Positions 34,478 to 43,418 of a stretch of DNA of 64,000 nucleotides are shown here, in pieces (the stretch's first letter is position 1; every line of letters begins with the position of its first letter). This stretch comes from Deltaproteobacteria bacterium. GTDB taxonomy: Bacteria; Myxococcota_A; UBA9042. The stretch lies in NCBI GenBank assembly GCA_020632665.1, contig JACKFC010000014.1:1-64000 (forward strand), written 5' to 3'. Made by a program: the position numbers and the translations under genes. The notes below the pieces were generated by a model. The model saw only the letters and a program-made list of their open reading frames with translations, did not search any database and was not told where the DNA came from.

Positions 34478-34505
34478 TTTCGCGCTGATCGGGTACGCTG
34501 CGGGC

Positions 34506-35393
34506 ATGTGGCGACTGTTCGGTCCACAACTCTCCCGGCTCGACCGAGTCTCGACGTTCCAGACGCTGCTCGCAGCGCTGGTCGTGGCGTTTTGCGCCGT
34601 GCCGACGCCCGCGGCGGCAGACGCGGAGCCGTCTCGCTGGGTCGCAGCAGGCCTCGAAGATCCGACCCGCCCGGCACCGGGTGATCGCGTCGTGATCATC
34701 GGTTCATCGTCGATCCGTGGCAATTTCGGCCGCACGCTCGAGCGTCGCTTCGCCGGCCTCGGCTTCGAGACCTTCCGCCAGGGCGTCTCTTCGAGCGGGA
34801 TCTCGCGTCCCGACTATTTCGATTGGTACGAGCGCGCCACCACCCTGCCGATCGACGACCACACCGCCGCGGTCCTGATCTACGTCGGCGTCAACGACCC
34901 GCAAGGCATCTGGATGCCGCCGGCCGAGCAGAAGGCGCGTGGCCGGCGCGATCGCTGGATTCGCTGGCACGAGGCGATGTGGGACGTCGTCTACCGCGAG
35001 CGGATGACGGCGCTCATCGATCGCCTCTGCGACCGGGGCGCGCGGCGCGTGGTCGTCCTCACGCCTGTCGACGTGCGCTGGCGGGGCTTACAGGAGCGGC
35101 TCGTCCGCGTTCGTCGTTTGCAGATCGAGGCGGCGCGGACCTCGCGCTGTGGCCGCGTGGTGTCGACCAGCGGCGACGATTTGGCGCTGCGGGATCCGGA
35201 GCGCGGTGACGTCACGCTGCGGATGCCGGACGGCTACCACCTCTCGACGCCCGGGGCAGAGATCGTCTGGGACCGCATCATGCCGCATCTTCTCCGCGTC
35301 GTCGGAGGCCTGCCTCGCGCGACGCCGGAGGCCGAGCGCATCGCCGGCGACGGCGAGACCAGCGCACAGGCTCACGACCAGGACGGTGGCTAG
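34506..35393 (+). CDS. Exported SGNH/GDSL-type hydrolase (DUF459-like)
   Basis: A 295-residue protein with an N-terminal signal segment (LLAALVVAFCAVPTPAAADA). The SGNH fold is shown by VIIGSSSIRGNFGRTL near 63-78 with the presumed catalytic Ser, IYVGVNDPQGIWMP near 122-135 with the block III Asn, and DGYHLSTPGAE near 243-253 with the Asp-xx-His pair. The family contains esterases and O-acyl hydrolases acting on cell-wall glycans or lipids. The substrate is not evident. ATG 34506 follows the transporter gene by 28 bases. The 3' end overlaps the convergent MFS gene by four bases. Confidence 0.78.
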   Translation: MWRLFGPQLSRLDRVSTFQTLLAALVVAFCAVPTPAAADAEPSRWVAAGLEDPTRPAPGDRVVIIGSSSIRGNFGRTLERRFAGLGFETFRQGVSSSGISRPDYFDWYERATTLPIDDHTAAVLIYVGVNDPQGIWMPPAEQKARGRRDRWIRWHEAMWDVVYRERMTALIDRLCDRGARRVVVLTPVDVRWRGLQERLVRVRRLQIEAARTSRCGRVVSTSGDDLALRDPERGDVTLRMPDGYHLSTPGAEIVWDRIMPHLLRVVGGLPRATPEAERIAGDGETSAQAHDQDGG

Positions 35394-36643
35394 TCGCCGT
35401 CGCCGAGCACGGCGCGGGTCTGATGTGGGTCGATGGGCCAGAGCAGGACGATGACGGCGACCTGCACCGCGCCAGCGACGACGTAGAGACCACCGAAATC
35501 GAGCCAAGCATCGAGCGGGCCCGCGAGGCGGTGACCGATCGTCGTCGAGAGGTTGAGCATCGCCATATAGGCGGTGAACTGCGTCGCGGCCACGCGCGGC
35601 CACGCGATGTCCATGAAGAGGGCGAAGAGGCCGACCGAGACCAAGGCCTGCAGCATCGACTCGGCCAGGAGCACCCCGACCACGACCGAGCGGTTCGACC
35701 AGAGCGATTCCGCCGAACCGAATCCGATCCAGAGCGTGCCGAGGAGCACCGACGCGATCGCGATCATCCGTCGATGGCCGATGCGATCTGCGATCCAGCC
35801 GCCGCCGACCGAGCCGAGGAGACCGAAGCCGATGGCCCAACCTCCGGTGACGCTGGCGTAGTCCTCCATCGTCCAGCCGAGGTGCTGGGTGTAGAAGACC
35901 GCAGCGACCGTGCTCAGCACGCCAGCGGCGAGCTGTACGCCGAGCGCGAGGCCAGCGCCGACCACCGTCGAACGGAGCGAGAAGGCGCGCAGCAGGTCGC
36001 CGAGCAGCGCCCGCGCCCGCGCGACGCCGCCACCGGCAGGACTCGCGTTGCGGGTCGCACCTTCGCGGAAGAGCAACGGCAGCAGGAAGATCGCGCAGAG
36101 CAGGGCGGTCTGGGCAAAGAGCGCTGTCCGCATCCCGGCTCCGGCGATGAGCTGGGCCAGGCCGGCGCCGCCCACCGCTCCGCCGAGATATTTGCTGCCG
36201 TACATCATGCCGTTGGCCCGGCCGCGCTCGTCCTCGTCGAGGAGATCGACGGCCAGGGCGTCGACCGCGACGTCCTGCATCGCGTTGAAGCAGTTGTGCA
36301 GGAAGATCACCATCGCCAGCGCGCTCGGTGCCGCGGCGAGGTCACCGAACGCCGCCATCGCGCCGATGGTCAACGCCATCGCTGCCTGCGCCAGGAGGAT
36401 CCAGGGCCGGCGCCGCCCGCCAGGTAGGGGCACCGCGTCGATCAGCGGCCCGAAGGCCCACTTGAAGCTCCAGGGCAGGGTGGCGAGCGCCATCAACCCA
36501 CCGATCTCCTCGGTGCTCATCCCGCGTTCGCCGAGCCACGCGACGAGGGTGATCGCGACGAAGCCCCACGGCACGCCTTGCGCGAAGTAGAGCGCGCACA
36601 GGACGAAGAGCCGCAGCCCCCGCCGATCAGCGAGCGTCGGCAT
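35390..36643 (-). CDS. MFS permease, AmpG-like
   Basis: A 417-residue major facilitator protein with about 12 helices. The N-terminal region LCALYFAQGVPWGFV and the segment FNAMQDVAVDALAVDLL near 117-133 are typical of AmpG-type muropeptide permeases and of acetyl-CoA transporters of the same subfamily. DRIGHRRMIA is the loop 8/9 motif. Import of anhydro-muropeptides would fit with the lytic transglycosylase elsewhere in the window, but the link is only inferred. ATG 36643 has GGAGG six bases upstream. It overlaps the alpha/beta hydrolase gene upstream on the same strand by 17 bases. Confidence 0.8.
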   Translation of the reverse strand: MPTLADRRGLRLFVLCALYFAQGVPWGFVAITLVAWLGERGMSTEEIGGLMALATLPWSFKWAFGPLIDAVPLPGGRRRPWILLAQAAMALTIGAMAAFGDLAAAPSALAMVIFLHNCFNAMQDVAVDALAVDLLDEDERGRANGMMYGSKYLGGAVGGAGLAQLIAGAGMRTALFAQTALLCAIFLLPLLFREGATRNASPAGGGVARARALLGDLLRAFSLRSTVVGAGLALGVQLAAGVLSTVAAVFYTQHLGWTMEDYASVTGGWAIGFGLLGSVGGGWIADRIGHRRMIAIASVLLGTLWIGFGSAESLWSNRSVVVGVLLAESMLQALVSVGLFALFMDIAWPRVAATQFTAYMAMLNLSTTIGHRLAGPLDAWLDFGGLYVVAGAVQVAVIVLLWPIDPHQTRAVLGDGD

Positions 36644-37472
36644 CGGTGCCCTCCAGCGATCGCACGTCGCTGGCGATGCACTCGAGCAGCGCGTCGGGCG
36701 CGTCGACGTGCACCCAATGCCCTGCCTGCTCGAGCGTGTGCAGCTTGCAATGGCCGGCAGCGTCGGCCGCCTCGAGCCGCTGGATCTGGCTCGCCTGCCA
36801 ACGTTCGGATTTGCCCGCGCGGACGAAGTGGATCCGGGGCCTTGCGTCTGCGCCGCCTTCTAGCGCCGGCCACGCGTCGGTCTGCCCGTAGCTCCACATC
36901 AGCTGCCGGACACAGGGCAGATCGAAGCGCCAGCGCAGCCCGTCCGGGCCCCGCACGAGGTTGGTGGTCATCCAGGCGCGAATGGCCGGCGGCAGCCCGA
37001 CCTGCTCCATCTCGCGGACGACGGTGTCGCGGTCCGGTGCCGGCAGCGGAATGCGCGCCAACCGCTCGATCACCTGCCAGACGTCGTCGGACGCCGCGGC
37101 AGTGCCGGCGTCGGCAGCGGTCCCAGGCGCGCTGTCCAGCGCCCACACGCCCGCGAGGCCGCGCCCACCGCGTGCGGCACACAACGCGACCTTGCCGCCG
37201 AAGGAGTGCCCGATCAGGCCCCAAGGTCGAATCACGCCCGCGCTCGCCAGCGCGTCGAGGTCGGTCACGCACGCATCGACGGTATGGGGCAGGGCGAAGC
37301 CGTGCGAGTCGCCGTGGCCGCGCAGATCGACGGTGACGACGCCGAATTGCGGCAGCTCGACGGCCAGTCGACGCCCGACGCTGCGCCAATTGCGGCCGGA
37401 GCCCAGGATACCGTGCAGGATCACGAGATCGCGCGGTCCATCTGTGATGCGGTCGAATGCGAGCCTTGCCAC
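36627..37472 (-). CDS. Alpha/beta hydrolase (YbfF-like esterase)
   Basis: A 281-residue alpha/beta-hydrolase fold enzyme. The oxyanion-hole segment VILHGILGSGRNW is near 15-27, VDLRGHGDS near 48-56, the nucleophile elbow GLIGHSFGGK near 80-89, and the catalytic His lies in EQAGHWVHVDAP near 254-265. YbfF-type members are small-ester or acyl-CoA hydrolases. GTG 37472 is chosen because GGAGG is seven bases upstream and the fold begins at once; an ATG at 37514 would put that site inside the coding region. It overlaps the MFS gene, so the two are co-transcribed. Confidence 0.83.
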   Translation of the reverse strand: MARLAFDRITDGPRDLVILHGILGSGRNWRSVGRRLAVELPQFGVVTVDLRGHGDSHGFALPHTVDACVTDLDALASAGVIRPWGLIGHSFGGKVALCAARGGRGLAGVWALDSAPGTAADAGTAAASDDVWQVIERLARIPLPAPDRDTVVREMEQVGLPPAIRAWMTTNLVRGPDGLRWRFDLPCVRQLMWSYGQTDAWPALEGGADARPRIHFVRAGKSERWQASQIQRLEAADAAGHCKLHTLEQAGHWVHVDAPDALLECIASDVRSLEGTDADAR

Positions 37473-37586
37473 GTCGATGCCTCCGGGCCGGTTGATGCCG
37501 TGAGGACCGAGCATGACCACATCGGGCGCCCGGATCCAGCCGTGGACGTGGACAGCACGCCATCGCGACGCTACCTTGCGGGCGCG

Positions 37587-38270
37587 ATGAGTGGTGCCAC
37601 GACCAAGCCCTTGGTGATCGGAATCGCGGGCGGAACCGGCTCGGGAAAGTCCACCATCGCGCGCGCCATCGTCTCCGAGTTTCGCGGCGAAGACGTCATC
37701 CACATCCAGCACGACGCCTACTACCGCGACCGCGCCGATCTGACGGCCGAGCAGCGCGCCCGCGTCAACTACGACCATCCAGACAGTCTCGACAACGCCT
37801 TGCTGGTCGAGCACCTCGACGCGTTGTTGGCTTGGCGGAGCATCGAGCGGCCGAACTACGATTTCGTCACGCACCGGCGGACGCCGCGCTACACACCGGT
37901 GGCGCCGACGCCGATTGTCATCGTCGAGGGGATCCTCCTCTTCGAGGATCGCAGGCTGGTCGATCGCTTCGACATCAAGCTCTTCGTCGACACGCCAGCC
38001 GATATTCGCATCTTGCGGCGGATCCGGCGCGACATGAAGGAGCGCGGCCGGTCGTTCGACGAGATCCGCAAGCAGTACTACGAGACCGTTCGCCCGATGC
38101 ACGAGGCCTTCGTCGAGCCGACACGTCGCCTTGCCGACCTGATCATCCCGGAAGGCGGCAACAATCGCGTGGCCATCGAGGTCATCGTCGACCGCATCCG
38201 CCGGGATCTCTCGCATCGTGCCACCATGCACGCTGCCAAGCCGCGCAAACGCCGACGCGGCGACTCCTGA
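37587..38270 (+). CDS. udk: Uridine kinase
   Basis: A 227-residue P-loop kinase that phosphorylates uridine and cytidine in pyrimidine salvage. Walker A GIAGGTGSGKST is near 11-22. Substrate-site blocks are HIQHDAYYRD near 43-52, NYDHPDSLDN near 63-72 and RPNYDF near 90-95. The segment IVIVEGILLFED is the Walker B strand, and RRIRRDMKERGRS is the lid. The last 15 residues are an unusual basic tail. The ATG at 37587 lacks a strong ribosome site. The gene is divergent from the hydrolase and convergent with the MopE-type gene, with a strong hairpin between. Confidence 0.9.
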   Translation: MSGATTKPLVIGIAGGTGSGKSTIARAIVSEFRGEDVIHIQHDAYYRDRADLTAEQRARVNYDHPDSLDNALLVEHLDALLAWRSIERPNYDFVTHRRTPRYTPVAPTPIVIVEGILLFEDRRLVDRFDIKLFVDTPADIRILRRIRRDMKERGRSFDEIRKQYYETVRPMHEAFVEPTRRLADLIIPEGGNNRVAIEVIVDRIRRDLSHRATMHAAKPRKRRRGDS

Positions 38271-38308
38271 GCACCCGCTCTCAGCTCTGATTCACAGCCC
38301 AAAACGCA

Positions 38309-38340
38309 GCCGGCCGCGTGGCATCTGCCACGCGGCCGGC
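38309..38340. terminator. Hairpin between convergent udk and MopE-type genes
   Basis: Arms GCCGGCCGCGTGGCA (38309-38323) and TGCCACGCGGCCGGC (38326-38340) are perfectly complementary over 15 bases. On the minus strand the stem is followed by TGCGTTTTGG, a short T run, so it best serves the minus-strand lipoprotein gene but could stop both transcripts. Confidence 0.75.
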
Positions 38341-38363
38341 GCTCGTTGACCTGTGCCGAGCGG

Positions 38364-41300
38364 CTAGAAGCCGTTCTGCACCTTCAGCGTGTAGCCCGAG
38401 CAGGTGGCGTTCTTGCCCGCGGCGTAGTGGACGTACACGTAGTAGTAGGCCGTGTTGTTGACGCAGCGGTTCATGCCCGGGAGCGAGTAGCCGGTGTAGG
38501 TCTTGCCGTCCACCGGGTACTTCGTGACGTTCGACGTCGTGGTGCACTTGCACTCGCCGCTCGGCTTGGTGCTCGGCGAGGGCTTCACGCGACCGTAGGT
38601 GCCCGTGCCGTTGGTCAGCGCGCCCGGGCCCGAGGCCGCCGAGGAGGAGTAGAAGTCGGTCTTCCACTCATGGACGGTCTCGTTCTGACAGATGCGCGTC
38701 GAGGACGAGCCGCAGCCGGTGGTGCTCGAGCTGGTGGTCCGGAAGACGTCGAACTGGTAGGTGCCACTCGGGTTGTTGGTGAACTCGACCTTCACGTGGA
38801 AGTTGTCGCACGAGTTGGTGGTCGACGTGTCGGCCCCGTCCACCGCACGGAAGCGGTACCACTGACCGGCCTCACCCGGCATCAGGTTGCCGGCATCGGA
38901 CTTCGCCGTGTTGTTGTCGGCGATATCACCGAGGTCGATGTAGTTGCCGCAGGTGTTGCCCTTCTTGCCGTAGTGGTCGTCCGCCTTGCACTCGCATCCG
39001 TTGTTGAAGTTCTTGTCGATGTCGAAGTAGTTGGTCGTGCAGTTGCCGATGCCACACTTCGCGCCGGAGCAGACCGACGTCGCCGACGAGACCTTCGGGC
39101 ACGACACGGACGCGCCGTTGTCGACACCGCCTGCGCAGTCGTCGTCCACACCGTTGCACAGCTCGGTCGCACCGGGCTTGATGGTGTTGTCCGAGTCGTT
39201 GCAGTCGCCTGTCTTCTTCGCGGTGTACTTCTTCGCCACGTCGGCGTTGCACATACAGCGCTCGGCGCCGCTGCCCACGCCATCGCTGTCACCATCGAAG
39301 TAGTAGGTGGTGCAGTTCAGCGAGTCGTCGGAGTCGGTGTTGCCGTCGCAGTTGTCATCGATACCCGCGGTGTTGCAGCTATCCTTCACGCCCGGCTTCA
39401 CCGCGGAGTTGTTGTCATTGCAGTCCGAGTTGTCTTTCGCGGTGAGCTTCTTCGTCGCGTCGGGCGAGCAGAGGCACACTGCCTGAGCCTGCTTGTCGCC
39501 GAAGCCGTCGCCGTCACCGTCGACGTAGTAGTTGGTGCACGCAGAGGCTCCGACGTCGTTGTTGCTACCGTTGCAGTTGTCGTCCGCAGCGGTCAGGCAG
39601 TTCTCGAGCGCCGACGGTTGACCTGGAAGGCGCCGTCGTTGCAGTCGCCGCCCTTGATGGCGGTGAGCTTCTTGCTCGGGTCGGCGCTGCACATGCAGAC
39701 CGCGGCCTGGTTCTTGTCGCCGAAGCCGTCGGAGTCGGCGTCGACCCAGAACTCGGTGCAGAACGAGCCGCCGATATCATTGATGCTGCCGTTGCAGTTG
39801 TCGTCGTCCGACGTCTTGCAATCTTCCTTGGCTCCCGGATTGACGGTCTCCTTCTTGTCGTTGCAGTCCGTCGCGTCCTTGGTGGTGTACTTCTCCTTGA
39901 CGTCCGGGGAGCAGAGGCAGCGCACCTTGCCGAACTTGTCGCCGTACTTGTCCTGGTCCAAGTCCGGGTAGTAATTCTCGCACTGGCTGGCGTCTTCCTC
40001 GTCGATCTTGCCGTTGCAGTTCTCGTCGTTCTTGCCGTCGCACACTTCGGTGCCGGCCGGCGAGATCTCCTTCACGTCGTCGTTGCAGTCGTTGCCACCC
40101 TGCGGGCAGACCTTCGGCTTGCCGGTGGTCGTGAACTTGGCGTTGCAGTAGCCGTCACCGTCGACGTCGCACTTGTCGTCGACCGTGCCGTCGCAGTTGT
40201 TGTCCATGTCGTCGCAGGCGGTCTCGACGGCGTCGGTCGAGAAGCTGGTGCTGTAAGCGGCGTAGACGGCGTCGTTGCACGTACCCCAGTTGCCGCCGGT
40301 GCAGAGCTCGACCGGCTTCTTGCTGCCGGCGCAGACGCCGTTCTGGTTGTCGCACGGAGGGAGGACCTTCTCGAGGTCGGTGTCGGCTGCGTCGAACTTG
40401 CCGTCGCAGTCGTCATCGATGCCGTTGCAGTCTTCCTGTGCGGCCGGGCTGATGGCGCCGTTGTCGTCGTCGCAGTCACCGACGCCCTTGGTGCAGATCT
40501 TCGGGGTGCCCTTGACCGTCTTCAGCTTGTCGCAGTAGCCGTCCTCGTCCGCGTCGCAGAGGTCGTCGACCTTGCCGTCGCAGTTGTTGTCGAGGTCGTC
40601 GCAGGTGGTCTCGGTCACTTCGTTGGCGAAATCGGCCGAGTGCTTGCCGTAGATGGCGTCGTTGCAGAGGCCCCAGGCACCGTTGGCACACAGGTCGATC
40701 GGCTTCTTGCTGCCGCCGCACACGCCGTTCTGATTTTCGCAGTTGGGCAGGGCCTTCAGCAGGTCGGCGTCCGACGCGTCGGTGCTGGCGTCGCAGTCGT
40801 CGTCGATTCCGTTGCAGTCTTCCTGCGCTGCGGGGCTGATGGCGCCGTTGTTGTCGTCACAGTCACCGCCGCCCTGCTTGCAGACGTCGGGAGTGCCGAC
40901 AACGACCATGGCGTCGGTACAATAACCGTCCTGGTCGTCGTTGCAGCCGCCGTCGGTGTCGCCGTTGCAGTCGTTGTCGAGGTTGTCGCAGGTCTCGGTG
41001 GCGGCCGGCGAGATGTCGGCGACGTCGTCGTTGCAGTCACCGGGGCCCATCGGGCAGGTCGTGTTGGTCGCGGTGTGGGGCATGCCGATGTCGCAGTAGC
41101 CGTCCTTGTCGTCGTCGCAGCCCTCGTCGACCAGGCCGTCGCAGTCGTTGTCGATGCCGTCGCAGACCTCGGTCTTGGCCTCACTGGCGCTGCCGGCCGC
41201 GTCGGTCGAACAAACGGCGCCCTTCTTGTCGGTCGAGCACTCGACGATGCCGACGCCGCACGCGCCCACGCCGTTGCAAGTCGCGCCGATCTGCAGGGTG

Positions 41301-42589
41301 TCTGCACCGGAGACGTAGACGAACTTCTCGTCGACCTTGCCGTCGCAGTTGTTGTCCAGGCCGTCGCAGGTGAGCTCGTCGTCACCCTCGTAGCCCGCGA
41401 CGCCGGTATAATCGCAGTTCCACTTGCCGACGTCACAGGTCGCCTTCACCGCCTCGGCCGTGCAGACACCTCCCTGCTTGCAGGGCGAGTCGGCGACGCC
41501 GAGATCCTCGTCGGTCTTGCCGTCGCAGTCGTTGTCGACGAAGTCACATGCCTCGGCCTGGGACTTGACGGAGGTGCTGCAGATGGTGCCCGAGCCGTCC
41601 TCGGCGCACTGGACCTGACCGCCGACGCACGCGCCGACGCCGCAGATGCCGCCGAGCGTCTTGCTCACGCCGATATCGTCGTAGGAGAAGCCCTCGTCGG
41701 TCTTGCCGTCGCAGTTGTCGTCCTTGTCGTTGCAGATTTCCTTCTCTGGCGTCGCCGCCGAGCAGAGCGAGAGGCCACTCTCGGTGCAGCCGCGGCTGCC
41801 GGTGCAGGTACCGTTGGCGTTGGTGATCGAGCAGGTCGTCGACTTCTTGCCGGCGATCGCCTTCTCGCTGCAGTCGCACTCGGCCGCGTCCTTCGGCTGG
41901 CAGTATTTGCCGCCGTCCGCGTCGGCGCAGGTGTAGGTCGACGGGCAATCCTCGTCCTTCTCGCACTTTGCGGTGCAGAACGAGCCAGAGAGCACGCCGT
42001 CCTTGGTCAGGCCGAGGCATTTCGCCACGCCGTCCTCGGCTCCGAGGTGCTCGCAGTCGGCGTCGACGGCGCAGGGCTCGCAGAGGGTGGTGAACTTCGG
42101 CACGCAGACGTAGGTCAGATCGCCGCTGCCGCCCGCGCCCGCTGCTTGCATGCAGGCCCACTCGTCGGAGGGGCACGAGTCGATGCACGTGACGCTGCAC
42201 TGCTTGCCGCCCGGCGTCTCGACGCACCAACCGGAGCTACAGTCGTTGTTGCCCGTACAGGCGCAGCCCCAGCCCTGAGGCTCGGCACACGGCGTGGCGC
42301 CGCCGCCGCCGCCGTCGGTCGTGCCACCGTCGGTAGTGCCGCCGTCGTTGTCGCCACCGTCGCTGGTCGCGTCACCGGTCGCCGTGTCGTCGCCGCTGGT
42401 GTCCGTGGTCGCCGCGTCCGTGCCGCCACCGGCCGTATCGCCGCTGGTGGTGTCGGTGCCGCTGCCGGTATCGCCGCCTCCGGCCTCGGTGTCGGTTCCG
42501 GACTCGCCTTCTGCGCCACTGCAACCCGTGGAGATCAGCGCCGCGACGAGGGCGAGCAGCCCCAGGTGATGGACGAATTTCTGCATCAT
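38364..42589 (-). pseudogene. MopE-type cysteine-rich lipoprotein gene with a one-base frameshift
   Basis: Two overlapping frames together encode one protein of about 1408 residues. The signal peptide ends LISTGCSG, followed by a Thr/Asp/Gly-rich linker and a region of cysteine pairs. About a dozen MopE-like metal-binding repeats follow (DCNDDxxxISPAAxExCxxxDDxCDG). The C-terminal 200 residues form a different domain with YRFRAVDGADTSTTN. The first frame runs 42589 to about 39616 and stops at 39593. The second continues the same repeat register to 38364. One missing C on the coding strand, after the AAC codon near 39617, explains the break. ATG 42589 has GGAG seven bases upstream. MopE proteins bind copper or calcium in some bacteria. 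This may be a sequencing indel in an intact gene. Confidence 0.8.
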
Positions 42590-42683
42590 GTCGTTTCTCC
42601 GAGGCGGCAACCGGGGGGGCGCTCGCGCAGACGGGACCCGTCCCCACCCTAGCAGATTCCGTTGACGACGGAAGGGGCAATTC

Positions 42684-43418
42684 TCAAATCGACGTGGTGT
42701 AGGGAATACGCACGGCGAGTTGGACAAAGGCACCGCCGAGCAGCCAAATGCTGTCGCTCAAATCGTTCTCCGCACCCGCGAGATAGAGGACACTGCGACC
42801 AGGGCGCTGCGGCACATACGCCGTCGCGCCGGCGCCGACGTACAGGCGCACGGTCTCGGTGAACGGGATCTCGCAACGCAGCGTGGCGTCGAGGCCGGGG
42901 CGGAGGAAGTGGGTCGTGGGCAGTGACGGTCGGTCACTCCAGATGAAGGCGTACGACAGCACCGCGCCGGCCTCGAGGTTGACGCGCACGCCGGCGTCGA
43001 CCAGGGGTAGGGCGAGGCCCAGCGGTCGCCAGCTCACGCCGATCATTCCGGTGCCGTAGAGGTTCGGCGAGATCCACAACGCGTCCGGGATGAAGATCGA
43101 GGGACGGTACCGCACCTCTTTCATCTGTGACGCCATCGCGCGGTATTGCTTCGGCACGCGGTGCAGGTTTTTCCGAATCAACGCCTGGTCGAGCACCGCG
43201 GCGAGGCCGATTTTCAGGCCGGAATGCAGCGGGACGCCGTCGAAGAGCGGGCCGGGGCCTTGCATCGCGAGCGGGCCGACCGCGATCTCCACTGGGACGG
43301 TGATCTCGCCAGCCATGGCTCGGCTTGGCAGCATGGCGCTGGTCGCGAACGTCAGGACGAGCGGCAAGAGCAGTCGCAGCGGAGGCGTCGGCGCGGATAG
43401 GGGCAGGATGGTGGGCAT
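42684..43418 (-). CDS. Exported protein of unknown function, possible outer-membrane barrel
   Basis: A 244-residue protein with a signal sequence (LLLPLVLTFATSAMLPSRAMA) and a mature part rich in alternating hydrophobic strands. It ends in a hydrophobic/aromatic segment (GGAFVQLAVRIPYTTSI), which suggests a beta-barrel or periplasmic beta protein. I recognise no family. GGAGG lies a few bases before ATG 43418. Its start codon overlaps that of the divergent sulfatase-like gene in CATG. It lies upstream of the MopE-type gene on the same strand. Confidence 0.65.
   Translation of the reverse strand: MPTILPLSAPTPPLRLLLPLVLTFATSAMLPSRAMAGEITVPVEIAVGPLAMQGPGPLFDGVPLHSGLKIGLAAVLDQALIRKNLHRVPKQYRAMASQMKEVRYRPSIFIPDALWISPNLYGTGMIGVSWRPLGLALPLVDAGVRVNLEAGAVLSYAFIWSDRPSLPTTHFLRPGLDATLRCEIPFTETVRLYVGAGATAYVPQRPGRSVLYLAGAENDLSDSIWLLGGAFVQLAVRIPYTTSI

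Noticed and set aside
40640..42652. A 670-codon plus-strand frame opposite the MopE-type gene
   Set aside because: It is Val/Ala/Arg repetition produced by the GAC-rich complementary strand; no domain and no ribosome site.
42657..42673. Inverted repeat TTCCGT-tgacg-ACGGAA between the exported protein and the MopE-type gene
   Set aside because: A stem of only six bases without a T run; too weak to call a terminator or operator.
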